From NCBI GenBank assembly GCA_000961575.1, contig LADP01000018.1, positions 186,001-250,000 on the forward strand: a stretch of 64,000 nt of DNA, given 5' to 3'. This stretch comes from Peptococcaceae bacterium BRH_c8a (lineage in GTDB: Bacteria > Bacillota > Desulfotomaculia > Desulfotomaculales > Desulfallaceae). Below, in pieces: positions 8,489-15,923 of the stretch; position 1 is the first letter of the stretch; each line of letters opens with the position of its first letter. The translations under genes and the position numbers were made by a program. The notes below the pieces were generated by a model. It saw only the letters and a program-made list of their open reading frames with translations. It did not search any database and had not been told where the DNA came from.

Positions 8489-8726
8489 AGGAAGGTTTGC
8501 GGCGTGCATTAATGTGGTAACTGCGTCCATCGTGGCCGCCTTTGGATTGGTAATCGAAACCGTTTGTGTCAAGGATGCTGATGATCGGGTCGGCCTGGTG
8601 CGCATCGGCGGCCTCAACGGTAATAGTTATTTCGTCACCGGGGTATAGCTGCTCCAGTGTATTACGAACATGATCCACAGCGCGGGAATCAATCTCCGGT
8701 TGTAAAACCAAAGTGGTTTTAGCCAT
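8487..8726 (-). CDS. Conserved-looking small protein of unknown function (79 aa)
   Basis: A 79-residue soluble protein with no Cys and an even alpha/beta pattern (TTLVLQPEID, EITITVEAAD, DPIISILDTNGF). The composition resembles small ferredoxin-fold proteins, but I recognise no family. The ATG at 8726 is preceded on the minus strand by an AGGAGC-like site. It stands alone between the convergent protease gene and the divergent ORF at 8792. Function unknown. Confidence 0.6.
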   Translation of the reverse strand: MAKTTLVLQPEIDSRAVDHVRNTLEQLYPGDEITITVEAADAHQADPIISILDTNGFDYQSKGGHDGRSYHINARRKPS

Positions 8727-8791
8727 TTGATGTTATGCTCCTCTTTTTTTGGAGTTAGAGTATTCAGGTGCACTTTTATTTTGTCCCGTGA

Positions 8792-9052
8792 ATGTGCCTG
8801 GTAAACAGCGTTTTATTTATAAATTATTTGGCAGTATTGCTCCAAACGATGGGGAAGAATATTATTTACCGAGATAAGATTAAACTGAGTTACGGACGGA
8901 GGGATGGGTACAGGTTGGCGTTATTCGGGGTGTTTAGAAAATGGAAAAGGCGGGCCAAGGGTTTTAAAAAGGACGCCTATGTTTTGTACTACGCATACCA
9001 AGATCCCCGCATGCCCGAGACTTTCTTATATCGCGTTATGTATACGGTTTAA
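8792..9052 (+). CDS. Possible truncated DUF1232 (YkvA-like) protein
   Basis: An 86-codon ORF; an internal ATG at 8849 is the alternative start. Neither has a clear ribosome site. The C-terminal part, KKDAYVLYYAYQDPRMPETF, resembles the opening of DUF1232 domains, which then normally continue into a membrane hairpin with a conserved SPIDLIPD-like motif. Here the frame ends at TAA before that motif, so this is either a short variant or a 3'-truncated remnant. The many basic residues before it (RKWKRRAKGFKK) fit a membrane-associated N-terminus. The family assignment is from memory of its pattern and is tentative. Confidence 0.4.
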   Translation: MCLVNSVLFINYLAVLLQTMGKNIIYRDKIKLSYGRRDGYRLALFGVFRKWKRRAKGFKKDAYVLYYAYQDPRMPETFLYRVMYTV

Positions 9053-9083
9053 AAATTTTTGTTAAATTATCCTGCCCCTCCTG

Positions 9084-9112
9084 TTGACAGCAATGCTTGA
9101 CACTGTTAAAAT
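9084..9112 (+). promoter_or_regulatory. Sigma-A promoter of the leuA T-box leader
   Basis: TTGACA (9084-9089) and TAAAAT (9107-9112) are separated by exactly 17 bp. Transcription would start near 9119, just upstream of T-box stem I. Confidence 0.8.
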
Positions 9113-9118
9113 TTCTAG

Positions 9119-9420
9119 GAATGTAAATATCTATAAAACAACGATGATGGGGAATAGTAGGCATTCATTTAGCTGGTGCAGAGAGCCGCCGGGTGGTGCG
9201 AGGCGGTCGAGGCGATACGTTGAACTGCCCCCTGAGTTGCCGACCGAAATCATTGGGAAAGTAGGCTCGGACGGGAACTTCCGCCGTTAAAAGGAAGGGG
9301 ATATCGGATTATTAATACAATGATCTCGTATCTTACCAAGCGAGCGGCAAAATGCCGTTAATTTGAGTGGTACCGCGGAGTATTAACCTTCGTCTCATTT
9401 ATGGGACGGGGGTTTTATTT
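9119..9420 (+). promoter_or_regulatory. T-box riboswitch, leucine-specific (CUG specifier)
   Basis: The leader has all T-box landmarks: CAAC-GATGAT-GGGG-AATAGTA on the 5' side of stem I, the AGAGAGCCGCCGGGTGGTG distal region, and the 3' side GAA-CTG-CC-CCCT-GAG-TTG. GGGG pairs with CCCC, CAAC with GTTG, and GATGA/GAG forms the K-turn. The codon after GAA in the specifier loop is CTG, so uncharged tRNA-Leu is the predicted ligand, in agreement with the leuA gene downstream. The antiterminator carries the T-box sequence TGGTACCGCGG (9368-9378). The terminator hairpin CGTCTC/GGGACG with a T-rich tail is at about 9391-9420. Confidence 0.92.
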
Positions 9421-9524
9421 TGTTTAAAAGGGGGTGGTGTTGATGGAATTAGACCTTAGTGACCTGCCACTGTTTAAATTTTTATCAGCAAATGTATTAA
9501 TCCAATACCTAAGGAGGATAAAAA

Positions 9525-11036
9525 ATGCGCAAACTCTATATTTTCGATACCACCCTCAGAGACGGAGAACAGTCCCTGGGTATAACCCTCAACGTCAGGG
9601 AAAAATTAGATATTGCCAGACAACTGGTTAGGTTTGGCGTTGATGTCATCGAAGCCGGCTTCCCTGCTTCATCGCCCGGTGACATGGAGGCGGTGCGCAC
9701 CATTGCCGCGGAAATAAAGGGAGCGGTAATCTGCGGCCTTACCCGTGCTGTTGAACGGGACATTGACTACTGTGCCGAGGCGCTCAGAGCAGCCGAGGCG
9801 CCCAGGATACACACCGGGATTGCCGTATCACCCGTACACATGGAAAAGAAATTGCGTCTTGCCCCGGATCAGGTGGTTGAGGCAGCAGTGGCTGCTGTTA
9901 AACACGCTAAAAGATATGTGCATGACGTAGAATTTTACGCTGAAGACGCGTTTCGCAGCGACCCTGCTTTCTTGGTGCGGGTGTTGGAAAAGGTAATTGA
10001 TGCCGGGGCCACGGTGGTAAACATCCCCGACACGGTGGGCTATGCCACCCCTTGGGAATACGGGGAACTCATTTCCCACGTGATGCATAATGTCAGTAAT
10101 ATTCACAGGGCGGTGGTGAGCATCCACTGTCATAATGACCTGGGTATGGCTACCGCCAATTCTTTGGCCGGAATTAAGGCTGGTGCCGGGCAGGTGGAAG
10201 GCACCATTAACGGTATCGGGGAACGGGCAGGCAACACCTCGTTGGAAGAGGTTGTCATGGCCATCTATACCCAGCGCGAACGGTACGGTGTTGACCCGGG
10301 AGTGAATACCAGGGAAATAGCGGCCACCAGCCGCTTGGTGGCGCGCATTACCGGGGTTCCCGTACCCAGCCATAAAGCAATTGTGGGGGCCAACGCTTTC
10401 ATGCACGCTTCGGGTATTCACCAGGACGGAGTGCTTAAGGAAAGAGATACTTATGAAATTATTGACCCAGAGGTGGTCGGTATTCCCAAAAACAGAATTG
10501 TATTAAGCGCCCGTTCGGGACGGCATGCCTTGAGGCACAGGCTGGTTGAACTGGGGTACCCTTTGGAAACGGATATAGATATGCTTTACCAAAGGTTCCT
10601 GCAACTTGCGGATCAGAAAGGCGAGGTATATGACGATGACCTGCACGCCTTGATGGGGCAAAACGGAGCTAATGGCAGCGGTATTTGTTTTAAAAATCTA
10701 TCGGTAACAACCACCGGAGCCACAACGGCCACTGCCACCGTAACGCTGGAGCTTGACGGCAATACGGTTACCGATGCTGCCTGTGGGAATGGGCCGGTAG
10801 ACGCGGTTTTTAAGGCCATAGACCGGCTTATGGGATGGTCAGTAAAACTGGAGGATTATACATTAAAATCAGTCAGCCGGGGCAGTGAGGCTTTAGGCAA
10901 CGCCACTGTCAAGGTGCGCAGCGGGGATAACATTGCCGTTGTGGGCAGGGGGGTTAGCATCGACGTAATTGAAGCCAGTGCCAGGGCATATGTTAACGCA
11001 CTAGCCAAGGTCAAGGGTATCACAACCGGCCGTTAA
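9525..11036 (+). CDS. leuA: 2-isopropylmalate synthase
   Basis: A 503-residue protein with the DRE-TIM catalytic barrel (FDTTLRDGEQS at 6-16, the metal-binding HCHNDLG at about 201-207, NGIGERAGN after it) and a C-terminal LeuA allosteric domain from about residue 375, typical of leucine-feedback-inhibited isopropylmalate synthase. It condenses acetyl-CoA with 2-oxoisovalerate as the first committed step of leucine synthesis. AAGGAGG precedes the ATG. Control by the Leu T-box upstream supports LeuA over the related citramalate synthase. No other leu genes are adjacent, so it is apparently monocistronic with a terminator at 11042. Confidence 0.92.
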   Translation: MRKLYIFDTTLRDGEQSLGITLNVREKLDIARQLVRFGVDVIEAGFPASSPGDMEAVRTIAAEIKGAVICGLTRAVERDIDYCAEALRAAEAPRIHTGIAVSPVHMEKKLRLAPDQVVEAAVAAVKHAKRYVHDVEFYAEDAFRSDPAFLVRVLEKVIDAGATVVNIPDTVGYATPWEYGELISHVMHNVSNIHRAVVSIHCHNDLGMATANSLAGIKAGAGQVEGTINGIGERAGNTSLEEVVMAIYTQRERYGVDPGVNTREIAATSRLVARITGVPVPSHKAIVGANAFMHASGIHQDGVLKERDTYEIIDPEVVGIPKNRIVLSARSGRHALRHRLVELGYPLETDIDMLYQRFLQLADQKGEVYDDDLHALMGQNGANGSGICFKNLSVTTTGATTATATVTLELDGNTVTDAACGNGPVDAVFKAIDRLMGWSVKLEDYTLKSVSRGSEALGNATVKVRSGDNIAVVGRGVSIDVIEASARAYVNALAKVKGITTGR

Positions 11037-11041
11037 CTTAA

Positions 11042-11067
11042 CAGGGCAGCCGTTTAAGGCTGCCCTG
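11042..11067 (+). terminator. Stem-loop after leuA
   Basis: Perfect 10-bp stem CAGGGCAGCC (11042-11051) / GGCTGCCCTG (11058-11067) with loop GTTTAA, six bases after the leuA stop. The T-run is weak on both strands, so it may act as a processing or pausing hairpin for the convergent pair. Confidence 0.6.
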
Positions 11068-11084
11068 CGCTTAGAAGGGTTATC

Positions 11085-11594
11085 TTACTTTTTACCAGTT
11101 CTTTTCTTACCATATGTGCTATTTGGCCAGGGCCACCACCATGGACCGTAGTACCCTGGGCCTGGACCCGCACCCGGTTCCGGACCCGGATTTGGACCGT
11201 AACCTGGACCGTAACCCGGGCCGGGGTTATATCCCGGTCCGGGTCCGTAACCAGGATCTGGTCCATATCCTGGACCGGGCCCGTATCCAGGTCCGGAGCC
11301 AAATCCTGGACCCGGCCCATAACCAGGACCTGGACCGTAATCAGACCCGGGGCCATAACCGGGAATCTGAGCATTATTTTTTCCCTGACTTGTGCCGTCC
11401 ATTTTTAGATCTCTAAAAAAACCACCGAAAAAGGGCCACCCGGGCTGCCTGCCGGATGGGCCTTTATTCTTTTTAGGGGGGCCTCCACTCTTTGGTTTTT
11501 TATTAGGGCTGCCACCTTTGGGAAATTTAGGAGACGCGCCACCTTTCGGACCTTTTGCAGGCCCTCCGGGAGGATTCCCAATACCATATCCCAT
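11085..11594 (-). CDS. Gly/Pro/Tyr-rich repetitive protein, probable spore-surface protein
   Basis: A 169-residue low-complexity protein. It begins MGYGIGN, has a Lys/Gly/Pro-rich part (about 10-50), a short W/F-rich segment (PGWPFFGGFF), then about twelve GPGPGY-type repeats (about 75-140), and ends WWWPWPNSTYGKKRTGKK. A GGAGGG ribosome site lies 7 bases before the ATG. The MGYG start is shared with the YjcZ micropeptide at 6668, and another such peptide is encoded 230 bp away. Such sequences occur in spore-coat and exosporium proteins; that role is inferred. The repeat DNA also leaves open frames on the other strand, which are not considered real. Confidence 0.65.
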   Translation of the reverse strand: MGYGIGNPPGGPAKGPKGGASPKFPKGGSPNKKPKSGGPPKKNKGPSGRQPGWPFFGGFFRDLKMDGTSQGKNNAQIPGYGPGSDYGPGPGYGPGPGFGSGPGYGPGPGYGPDPGYGPGPGYNPGPGYGPGYGPNPGPEPGAGPGPGYYGPWWWPWPNSTYGKKRTGKK

Positions 11595-11824
11595 GCCAAA
11601 TCCCTCCTATTTTTTAATACAATATATAGTTACTCGATGTAAATTGTTACAAATTACCATTGGGGAATTGCTTTTAGCTGGGCTATAACGCTAACATTTT
11701 GTAGCAAAACCGAATAACTTGTAAGTAAAAAGCCTAAAAAATTGCAGTCTCCAATACAAAAGGGCTTTTGGACTTGCGGGGAATGGTTTTTGCCCCGTGC
11801 AAACTAAAAAGGGGAGGTAGTCAT

Positions 11825-11932
11825 ATGGCTTATGGAGCCGGCGGCAGTTCTGCCTACATTCTCTTCCTGATCCTAATCCTGCTAGTTTTTGGGATGGGCA
11901 TCTGGGGCTTCGGAACTTACGAAGCATCTTAA
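11825..11932 (+). CDS. YjcZ-type sporulation micropeptide (35 aa)
   Basis: This 35-residue peptide starts MAYGAGGSSA and contains FLILILLVFGMGIWGFG, nearly the same hydrophobic helix as the peptide at 6546-6668. AGGGGAGG lies 8 bases upstream of the ATG. A GC-rich hairpin (TTGCGGGG...CCCCGTGCAA, about 11774-11805) precedes the gene. A duplication within this genome is likely. Expression in the sporulating cell is inferred from the family. Confidence 0.85.
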   Translation: MAYGAGGSSAYILFLILILLVFGMGIWGFGTYEAS

Positions 11933-11986
11933 TAGTGATTAAAAGTGATTAAAAAAAGCGTGGTGTAGAATCATAATTCTTAATCC

Positions 11987-12020
11987 GCGGTGGTGCATAT
12001 GTTAACTGTTGTACCACCGC
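11987..12020 (+). terminator. Stem-loop after the YjcZ-type gene
   Basis: GCGGTGGT (11987-11994) pairs with ACCACCGC (12013-12020) across an 18-base loop and is followed by a T-rich tract (CTGTTCCTTTATTTAATT). It is the first hairpin downstream of the micropeptide gene. Confidence 0.5.
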
Positions 12021-12068
12021 TGTTCCTTTATTTAATTAGCTGGTTTGGGGTTTAAGACAGGCCCAAAT

Positions 12069-12107
12069 AATACAGAGAATCCGCTGTAAATGCGGATTCT
12101 CTGTATT
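12069..12107. terminator. Perfect 16-bp inverted repeat between convergent units
   Basis: AATACAGAGAATCCGC (12069-12084) and GCGGATTCTCTGTATT (12092-12107) are fully complementary around a 7-base loop. A/T-rich flanks on both sides make it a good bidirectional terminator, mainly for the PEP-synthase-like gene ending at 12141. Confidence 0.75.
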
Positions 12108-12140
12108 AACAGCCGTTCCTTATATTGATGACAAAACTTT

Positions 12141-14813
12141 TTAAAGGTATACCTTTCCCTCGTTGCCGTCAACGGTAACTGTTTGTCCGTCCTTTATTAA
12201 AACCATAGCGCCGGGAACATTGACCACGGCTGGAAGGCCAAACTCCCTGGCAACTATTGCTCCGTGGGACAAGGAGCCACCGGTTTCCATCACCAGAGCG
12301 GATGCTTTAAGAAATAGCGGTGTCCATCCGGGATCTGTGGAAGGGGCTACCAGCACTTCCCCAAGGTTCAGTCTGTTGCCTTCATCAGGGTGGTTAATTA
12401 GACGTGCCGGGCCAGCCGATTTTCCGGCAGCGACTCCGACGCCGGTCATGACGTTGTTGGCCGGGGAAGCCTGGCTGGTGTGGGTTGTTTCATGAGGGCT
12501 TGGGGACTCGTTTACAATCAAGTCGGGTGCCGGAATTTTTCTGAGGATATTTTCCCTGTCCCGGCGTTCATTAACCAGCGTGGCCAGACCCCGCCCATCC
12601 CAGTGTCCTGAAAGTATTGCGGCCAAGTCCGGCCATGAACAGTGGAACACGTCTTCCCGGTTAACAAGGACACCCCGTTCGACCAATCTGCGTCCAATTT
12701 CCATAGCCACAGCGCGAAACGGTTCGGCTAGCCGCACCAGCTCCGACTTGGATGTTTCCCTCATTTCCGCACTCCGGATGGCCTGTTTTGCCCACCAATT
12801 AACCATGAGACGGGCTAAATAAGGTGTTGCGCGGTTGATCCGCTGCTGGGAGGCCTTGTTTTTTTCAAGTTGATTACGCTTAAAATTGCCATAATCTGCA
12901 CCATCCATCAGGGTTCTAACCAGATCCAGTAGGTAGGAAGGATCCTCACGCCAGCGCGGATTGTTCAAGTCCCCCTCGTAAACCGCCCGGTGTCCGAATT
13001 CGTCCAGAAAAATACGAAAAGAACTCTTGAAAGGTGAATTTTCCGGCAGCACAGTTTCCCATTCCAGGGGGTTGTAATCTACAGCAGTCAGGTAGTTTTT
13101 GGCATCTAAATCCAGGTGCGCTTTTTCGGCCATTTTTAACAACCGGTAACCCTGCTCAGCGCTGGTAATGTTGCCTTTACCTAGCATAATGGCGTTTGCC
13201 ATAGCATTACCCTCACCAGGAAAACTTTTTTCTAGGGTTGCAGTGAGCATTTGGAAAGATAACCCCAGCGAACTGTTCATCATCCCCAGGGTTGGAGCGT
13301 AGGTTTTAGTTCTGGCAGTAATATCAATTACTGCCGTTAACAGTTCCTGATCGGTTAGCCTGGTCAGATCCGTCTGTCGCCAGGACCGGGCATAGACCCG
13401 GACGGACTCAAAATCACGCAGCGCTTTTTTGTGGGCCCTTAAAATAGCCAATCCCAACTTAAGCTTGCGCCAGTTTCTTGCCCGGTTGGTTTTCTTGTTG
13501 GTTTCCTTTTCTTCGACGTATAGCTCCGGCTGACGGCCGCCTGCTGCCTCGTTGGTTTCTTTGGGGGTGATGCCTAAAGCGTCGTAGAATTCCCACTGCA
13601 TTAAAGATGCGTTAACGTAAATTCGTCCGTTATAGAACTTATTGTAAATTAAGCCCGGCAATACAGGGTAGCCGGCTACTTTAAAAGGGGCAGTTAAGAT
13701 AGATGTGAACAGGTTGGTTACCAATCTGCGGTTCAAAGTGCACTGCACCATGGGCAGGGCGTCTTTGACGTTGGCGTTAGACCAGTAATCCGGCTGTCCC
13801 TGCAGTTCGGCGTAAGTATATCGGGGGAAACATGTCACCGGCCTGGCCTGGAGCAGAAAAAAATCCCGGCCATCAAAAGCCCATTCAACGTCCTGGTTTA
13901 ACTCTCCCGCACCCAGAGCCTCGAAGACTCTTACCAGCAGCAGAGCAAGCTTGGTTATGTTCTCATTAGATAAAGCTTGTTGATCACCTAACCCGGGAGT
14001 TGAATCTCCTTTAATAAAGGCAGTGCCACCCTTGGCCTGTGTTATAGTGCGTCCATCTTTCTTACCTAAGTTTTTATTTAGCAAGCGCGGTATGAAACCC
14101 AGAGCGTCTAGTCGATATTCGTCGGGTTCAACCAGACCGCCCACCACGGACTCTCCCAGGCCAAAATTGGCGTTAATAATAATTACATCCTGGCGTCCGG
14201 TTCGGGGGTCACAGGTGAAACCAATACCGGCTGCCTGGGCTTGCACCATGGTCATAATCACCACCGCAGGTAGGAGCTCGTCATCCGGTATATTCATTTT
14301 GCGGCGGTAGGACACCGCCCGGGTCGTCCACAGAGAAGCGTAGCATTTTTTAACAGCCTCAAAGATGTTTTCACTCCCTGTGACATTTAAATAGGAGTCT
14401 TGAATGCCGGCAAAGGAAGTAGTACCGGAGTCCTCCAATGAAGCCGAAGAACGTACCGCCACCGGTTGTCCGGAGAGCCCCTGATTTACCAGCTCTAATT
14501 CTATTTGTGCTTCGCTATCCGGGGGCAGTGCACCACCTATTATTTTATCCCTGAACCGGGCTAATTGTTGTTCTATTTTTGGGTCTGTAACGTTTGCCAC
14601 TGTTATACCTAACGCAAATTCTTTTATCATTTTCCCTAACCCGTTATGCTCTATAAAAATGAGGTAGGCCTGGGTGCTCAAAACACACCCGGGCGGAACC
14701 GGAAAACCGTACCTGTCCAGGCGCCCCAGGTTCCGCCCTTTGCCACCGGCGACCATGGGGCCAGCTTTTAAAGCCTCATCCCAGTTAAGTATGATTTTGT
14801 TACTAGCGCTCAT
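12141..14813 (-). CDS. PEP synthase-like / rifampin phosphotransferase-like phosphohistidine enzyme
   Basis: An 890-residue three-part protein. The N-terminal ATP-binding domain has VAGGKGRNLGRL (about 21-32) and VAVRSSASLEDS (about 119-130). The divergent middle region opens with YWSNANVKDAL. The C-terminal swivelling domain has the phosphohistidine motif GGSLSHGAIVARE with His850. The LSH form, rather than the TCH of classical PEP synthase, and the W-x-x-ANV segment resemble Rph-type drug phosphotransferases. A TetR regulator overlaps its start by four bases, so the pair is co-transcribed. Drug inactivation is therefore plausible but unproven; a PEP/pyruvate or other substrate-dikinase role is the alternative. 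Confidence 0.75.
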   Translation of the reverse strand: MSASNKIILNWDEALKAGPMVAGGKGRNLGRLDRYGFPVPPGCVLSTQAYLIFIEHNGLGKMIKEFALGITVANVTDPKIEQQLARFRDKIIGGALPPDSEAQIELELVNQGLSGQPVAVRSSASLEDSGTTSFAGIQDSYLNVTGSENIFEAVKKCYASLWTTRAVSYRRKMNIPDDELLPAVVIMTMVQAQAAGIGFTCDPRTGRQDVIIINANFGLGESVVGGLVEPDEYRLDALGFIPRLLNKNLGKKDGRTITQAKGGTAFIKGDSTPGLGDQQALSNENITKLALLLVRVFEALGAGELNQDVEWAFDGRDFFLLQARPVTCFPRYTYAELQGQPDYWSNANVKDALPMVQCTLNRRLVTNLFTSILTAPFKVAGYPVLPGLIYNKFYNGRIYVNASLMQWEFYDALGITPKETNEAAGGRQPELYVEEKETNKKTNRARNWRKLKLGLAILRAHKKALRDFESVRVYARSWRQTDLTRLTDQELLTAVIDITARTKTYAPTLGMMNSSLGLSFQMLTATLEKSFPGEGNAMANAIMLGKGNITSAEQGYRLLKMAEKAHLDLDAKNYLTAVDYNPLEWETVLPENSPFKSSFRIFLDEFGHRAVYEGDLNNPRWREDPSYLLDLVRTLMDGADYGNFKRNQLEKNKASQQRINRATPYLARLMVNWWAKQAIRSAEMRETSKSELVRLAEPFRAVAMEIGRRLVERGVLVNREDVFHCSWPDLAAILSGHWDGRGLATLVNERRDRENILRKIPAPDLIVNESPSPHETTHTSQASPANNVMTGVGVAAGKSAGPARLINHPDEGNRLNLGEVLVAPSTDPGWTPLFLKASALVMETGGSLSHGAIVAREFGLPAVVNVPGAMVLIKDGQTVTVDGNEGKVYL

Positions 14814-15442
14814 TTTATTCCCTCCCCGCTTGCTTGCGCCCCGCTCAGGAAAAGTTCCACCATTTCAACAAACTGTTTATCCTGTTCAGACGGGTTAGTT
14901 CCGCTAAGCCAGTTAATAAACGGCACCAGATACATTACCTTAAGGTAAAGGGCCAAAATTTCCACCGGCATGTCATTGCGGATTTCTCCGGCTTCGCGCC
15001 CTAACTGAAGTATGCGTGCTAAAACCTGTTCCAAATTACCGGAGCGTTTACCATTCTCGGCAGGGGAAGTAACCAGCTCGTTTAACTTAATGGATGAGTA
15101 CATACGTACGAGTTCCCGGTTAGCCTCATTCCAGCTGTGCATCTGTGTCAAAAACGCTGTTAGGCGTGAACGTGTATCTGGTTTTTCGCAGATAATCCGG
15201 TTAATCTCTGTTTCGTTTTCCCGTACTGTTTCCCGCATGTATCCGCTGATGATGGCTTCTTTGTTGGGGAAGTAATTGTACAGCGTGGCTTTGGCAATAT
15301 CTGCTTCCTGGGCTATTTGTTCCATGGATGTTGAGTCGAACCCCTGCCTGGCAAACAGTGTTAGCGCTGTACCAATAATCGCTTTTCGGGTACGTTCTTT
15401 TTTTCTTTCGCGACGGTTCAGGGAGCTTGATTCATTATTCAT
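14810..15442 (-). CDS. TetR/AcrR family transcriptional repressor
   Basis: A 210-residue protein with an N-terminal HTH: KAIIGTALTLFARQGFDSTS, then EQIAQEADIAKATLYNYFPN (about residues 19-61), the signature of TetR. The C-terminal ligand domain is all-helical with no recognisable ligand. The stop codon overlaps the start of the PEP-synthase-like gene (AAATGAGC), so both are translated from one message. A 26-bp palindrome lies directly upstream of its ribosome site, which suggests autorepression. The inducer is unknown; an antibiotic or other xenobiotic is a reasonable guess. Confidence 0.9.
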   Translation of the reverse strand: MNNESSSLNRRERKKERTRKAIIGTALTLFARQGFDSTSMEQIAQEADIAKATLYNYFPNKEAIISGYMRETVRENETEINRIICEKPDTRSRLTAFLTQMHSWNEANRELVRMYSSIKLNELVTSPAENGKRSGNLEQVLARILQLGREAGEIRNDMPVEILALYLKVMYLVPFINWLSGTNPSEQDKQFVEMVELFLSGAQASGEGIK

Positions 15443-15454
15443 AAACTACCTCCG

Positions 15455-15480
15455 TACACAGTATAAAGTTATACGTTGTA
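15455..15480. promoter_or_regulatory. Palindromic operator upstream of the tetR operon
   Basis: The sequence TACA-CA-GTATAA-AG-TTATAC-GT-TGTA is symmetric except for the CA/GT pairs and the central AG. It sits between the tetR ribosome site (15446-15451) and its AT-rich upstream region, the usual place of a TetR-family operator. Confidence 0.7.
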
Positions 15481-15613
15481 TAGTTATTATATTGGGGGTT
15501 GAACCAATTTGACAATATATTTTTTACTCCCAAATAGGTAATGAATTACAAAGGGTTGGGGAACAATAACTAACAGTATTGCCATATCATGAGCAAGGAG
15601 TTGAGTATAAGGG

Positions 15614-15793
15614 ATGGATTTTGAGCGGGCCCAGGAAATTTTTAGTTCTGATGAACGTATCAAAGTGCTTCATAATGGCACGCCGATATGGATTGAGAAC
15701 CTTGACGATGATAACAATTCAGCCACCATTAAACCGCTTGACGGTAAATTCGGTACCTCTCAAGTGCCGGTTAATGACCTGGAAGAAGGTTAA
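15614..15793 (+). CDS. sspH: Small acid-soluble spore protein, H type
   Basis: A 59-residue protein opening MDFERAQEIFSSDERIKV with an NGTPIWIENLD block (about 21-31) and ending PVNDLEEG. This matches the SspH family pattern (RAKEI...V.Y.G.PIWI...V.ELEE), minor spore proteins made in the forespore. AAGGAG lies about 15 bases before the ATG, and a closer AAGGG abuts it. It stands alone, divergent from the tetR operon and followed by a strong hairpin at 15865. Forespore sigma-G expression is expected for the family; I could not assign the promoter. Confidence 0.88.
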   Translation: MDFERAQEIFSSDERIKVLHNGTPIWIENLDDDNNSATIKPLDGKFGTSQVPVNDLEEG

Positions 15794-15864
15794 ACTGCAA
15801 GTGAATGTTCAAAAAGCCCGCATGAGGTCACGTAGAATTTTATTTTAAATGCTTTTTAGTATGC

Positions 15865-15907
15865 TGCAAGGGCGCGCTAAGAGAACTGATTATAGCGCGC
15901 CCTTGCA
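15865..15907. terminator. Bidirectional terminator after sspH
   Basis: TGCAAGGGCGCGCTA (15865-15879) pairs with TAGCGCGCCCTTGCA (15893-15907) around a 13-base loop. It lies between sspH and the convergent acyltransferase gene. Confidence 0.75.
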
Positions 15908-15923
15908 ATTCGGGGCTAAAACT

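Noticed and set aside
9230-9256. ATC after GAA (CCGAAATCATT) as an isoleucine specifier of the T-box, which would suggest a citramalate synthase
   Set aside because: It lies after the K-turn GAG and the stem closing GTTG; the correct specifier loop position gives CTG (Leu).
11114-11416. Open plus-strand and second minus-strand frames across the Gly-Pro repeat gene
   Set aside because: Repeat DNA of period 18 keeps several frames open. Only the 11594-11085 frame has a proper ribosome site, start and sensible ends.
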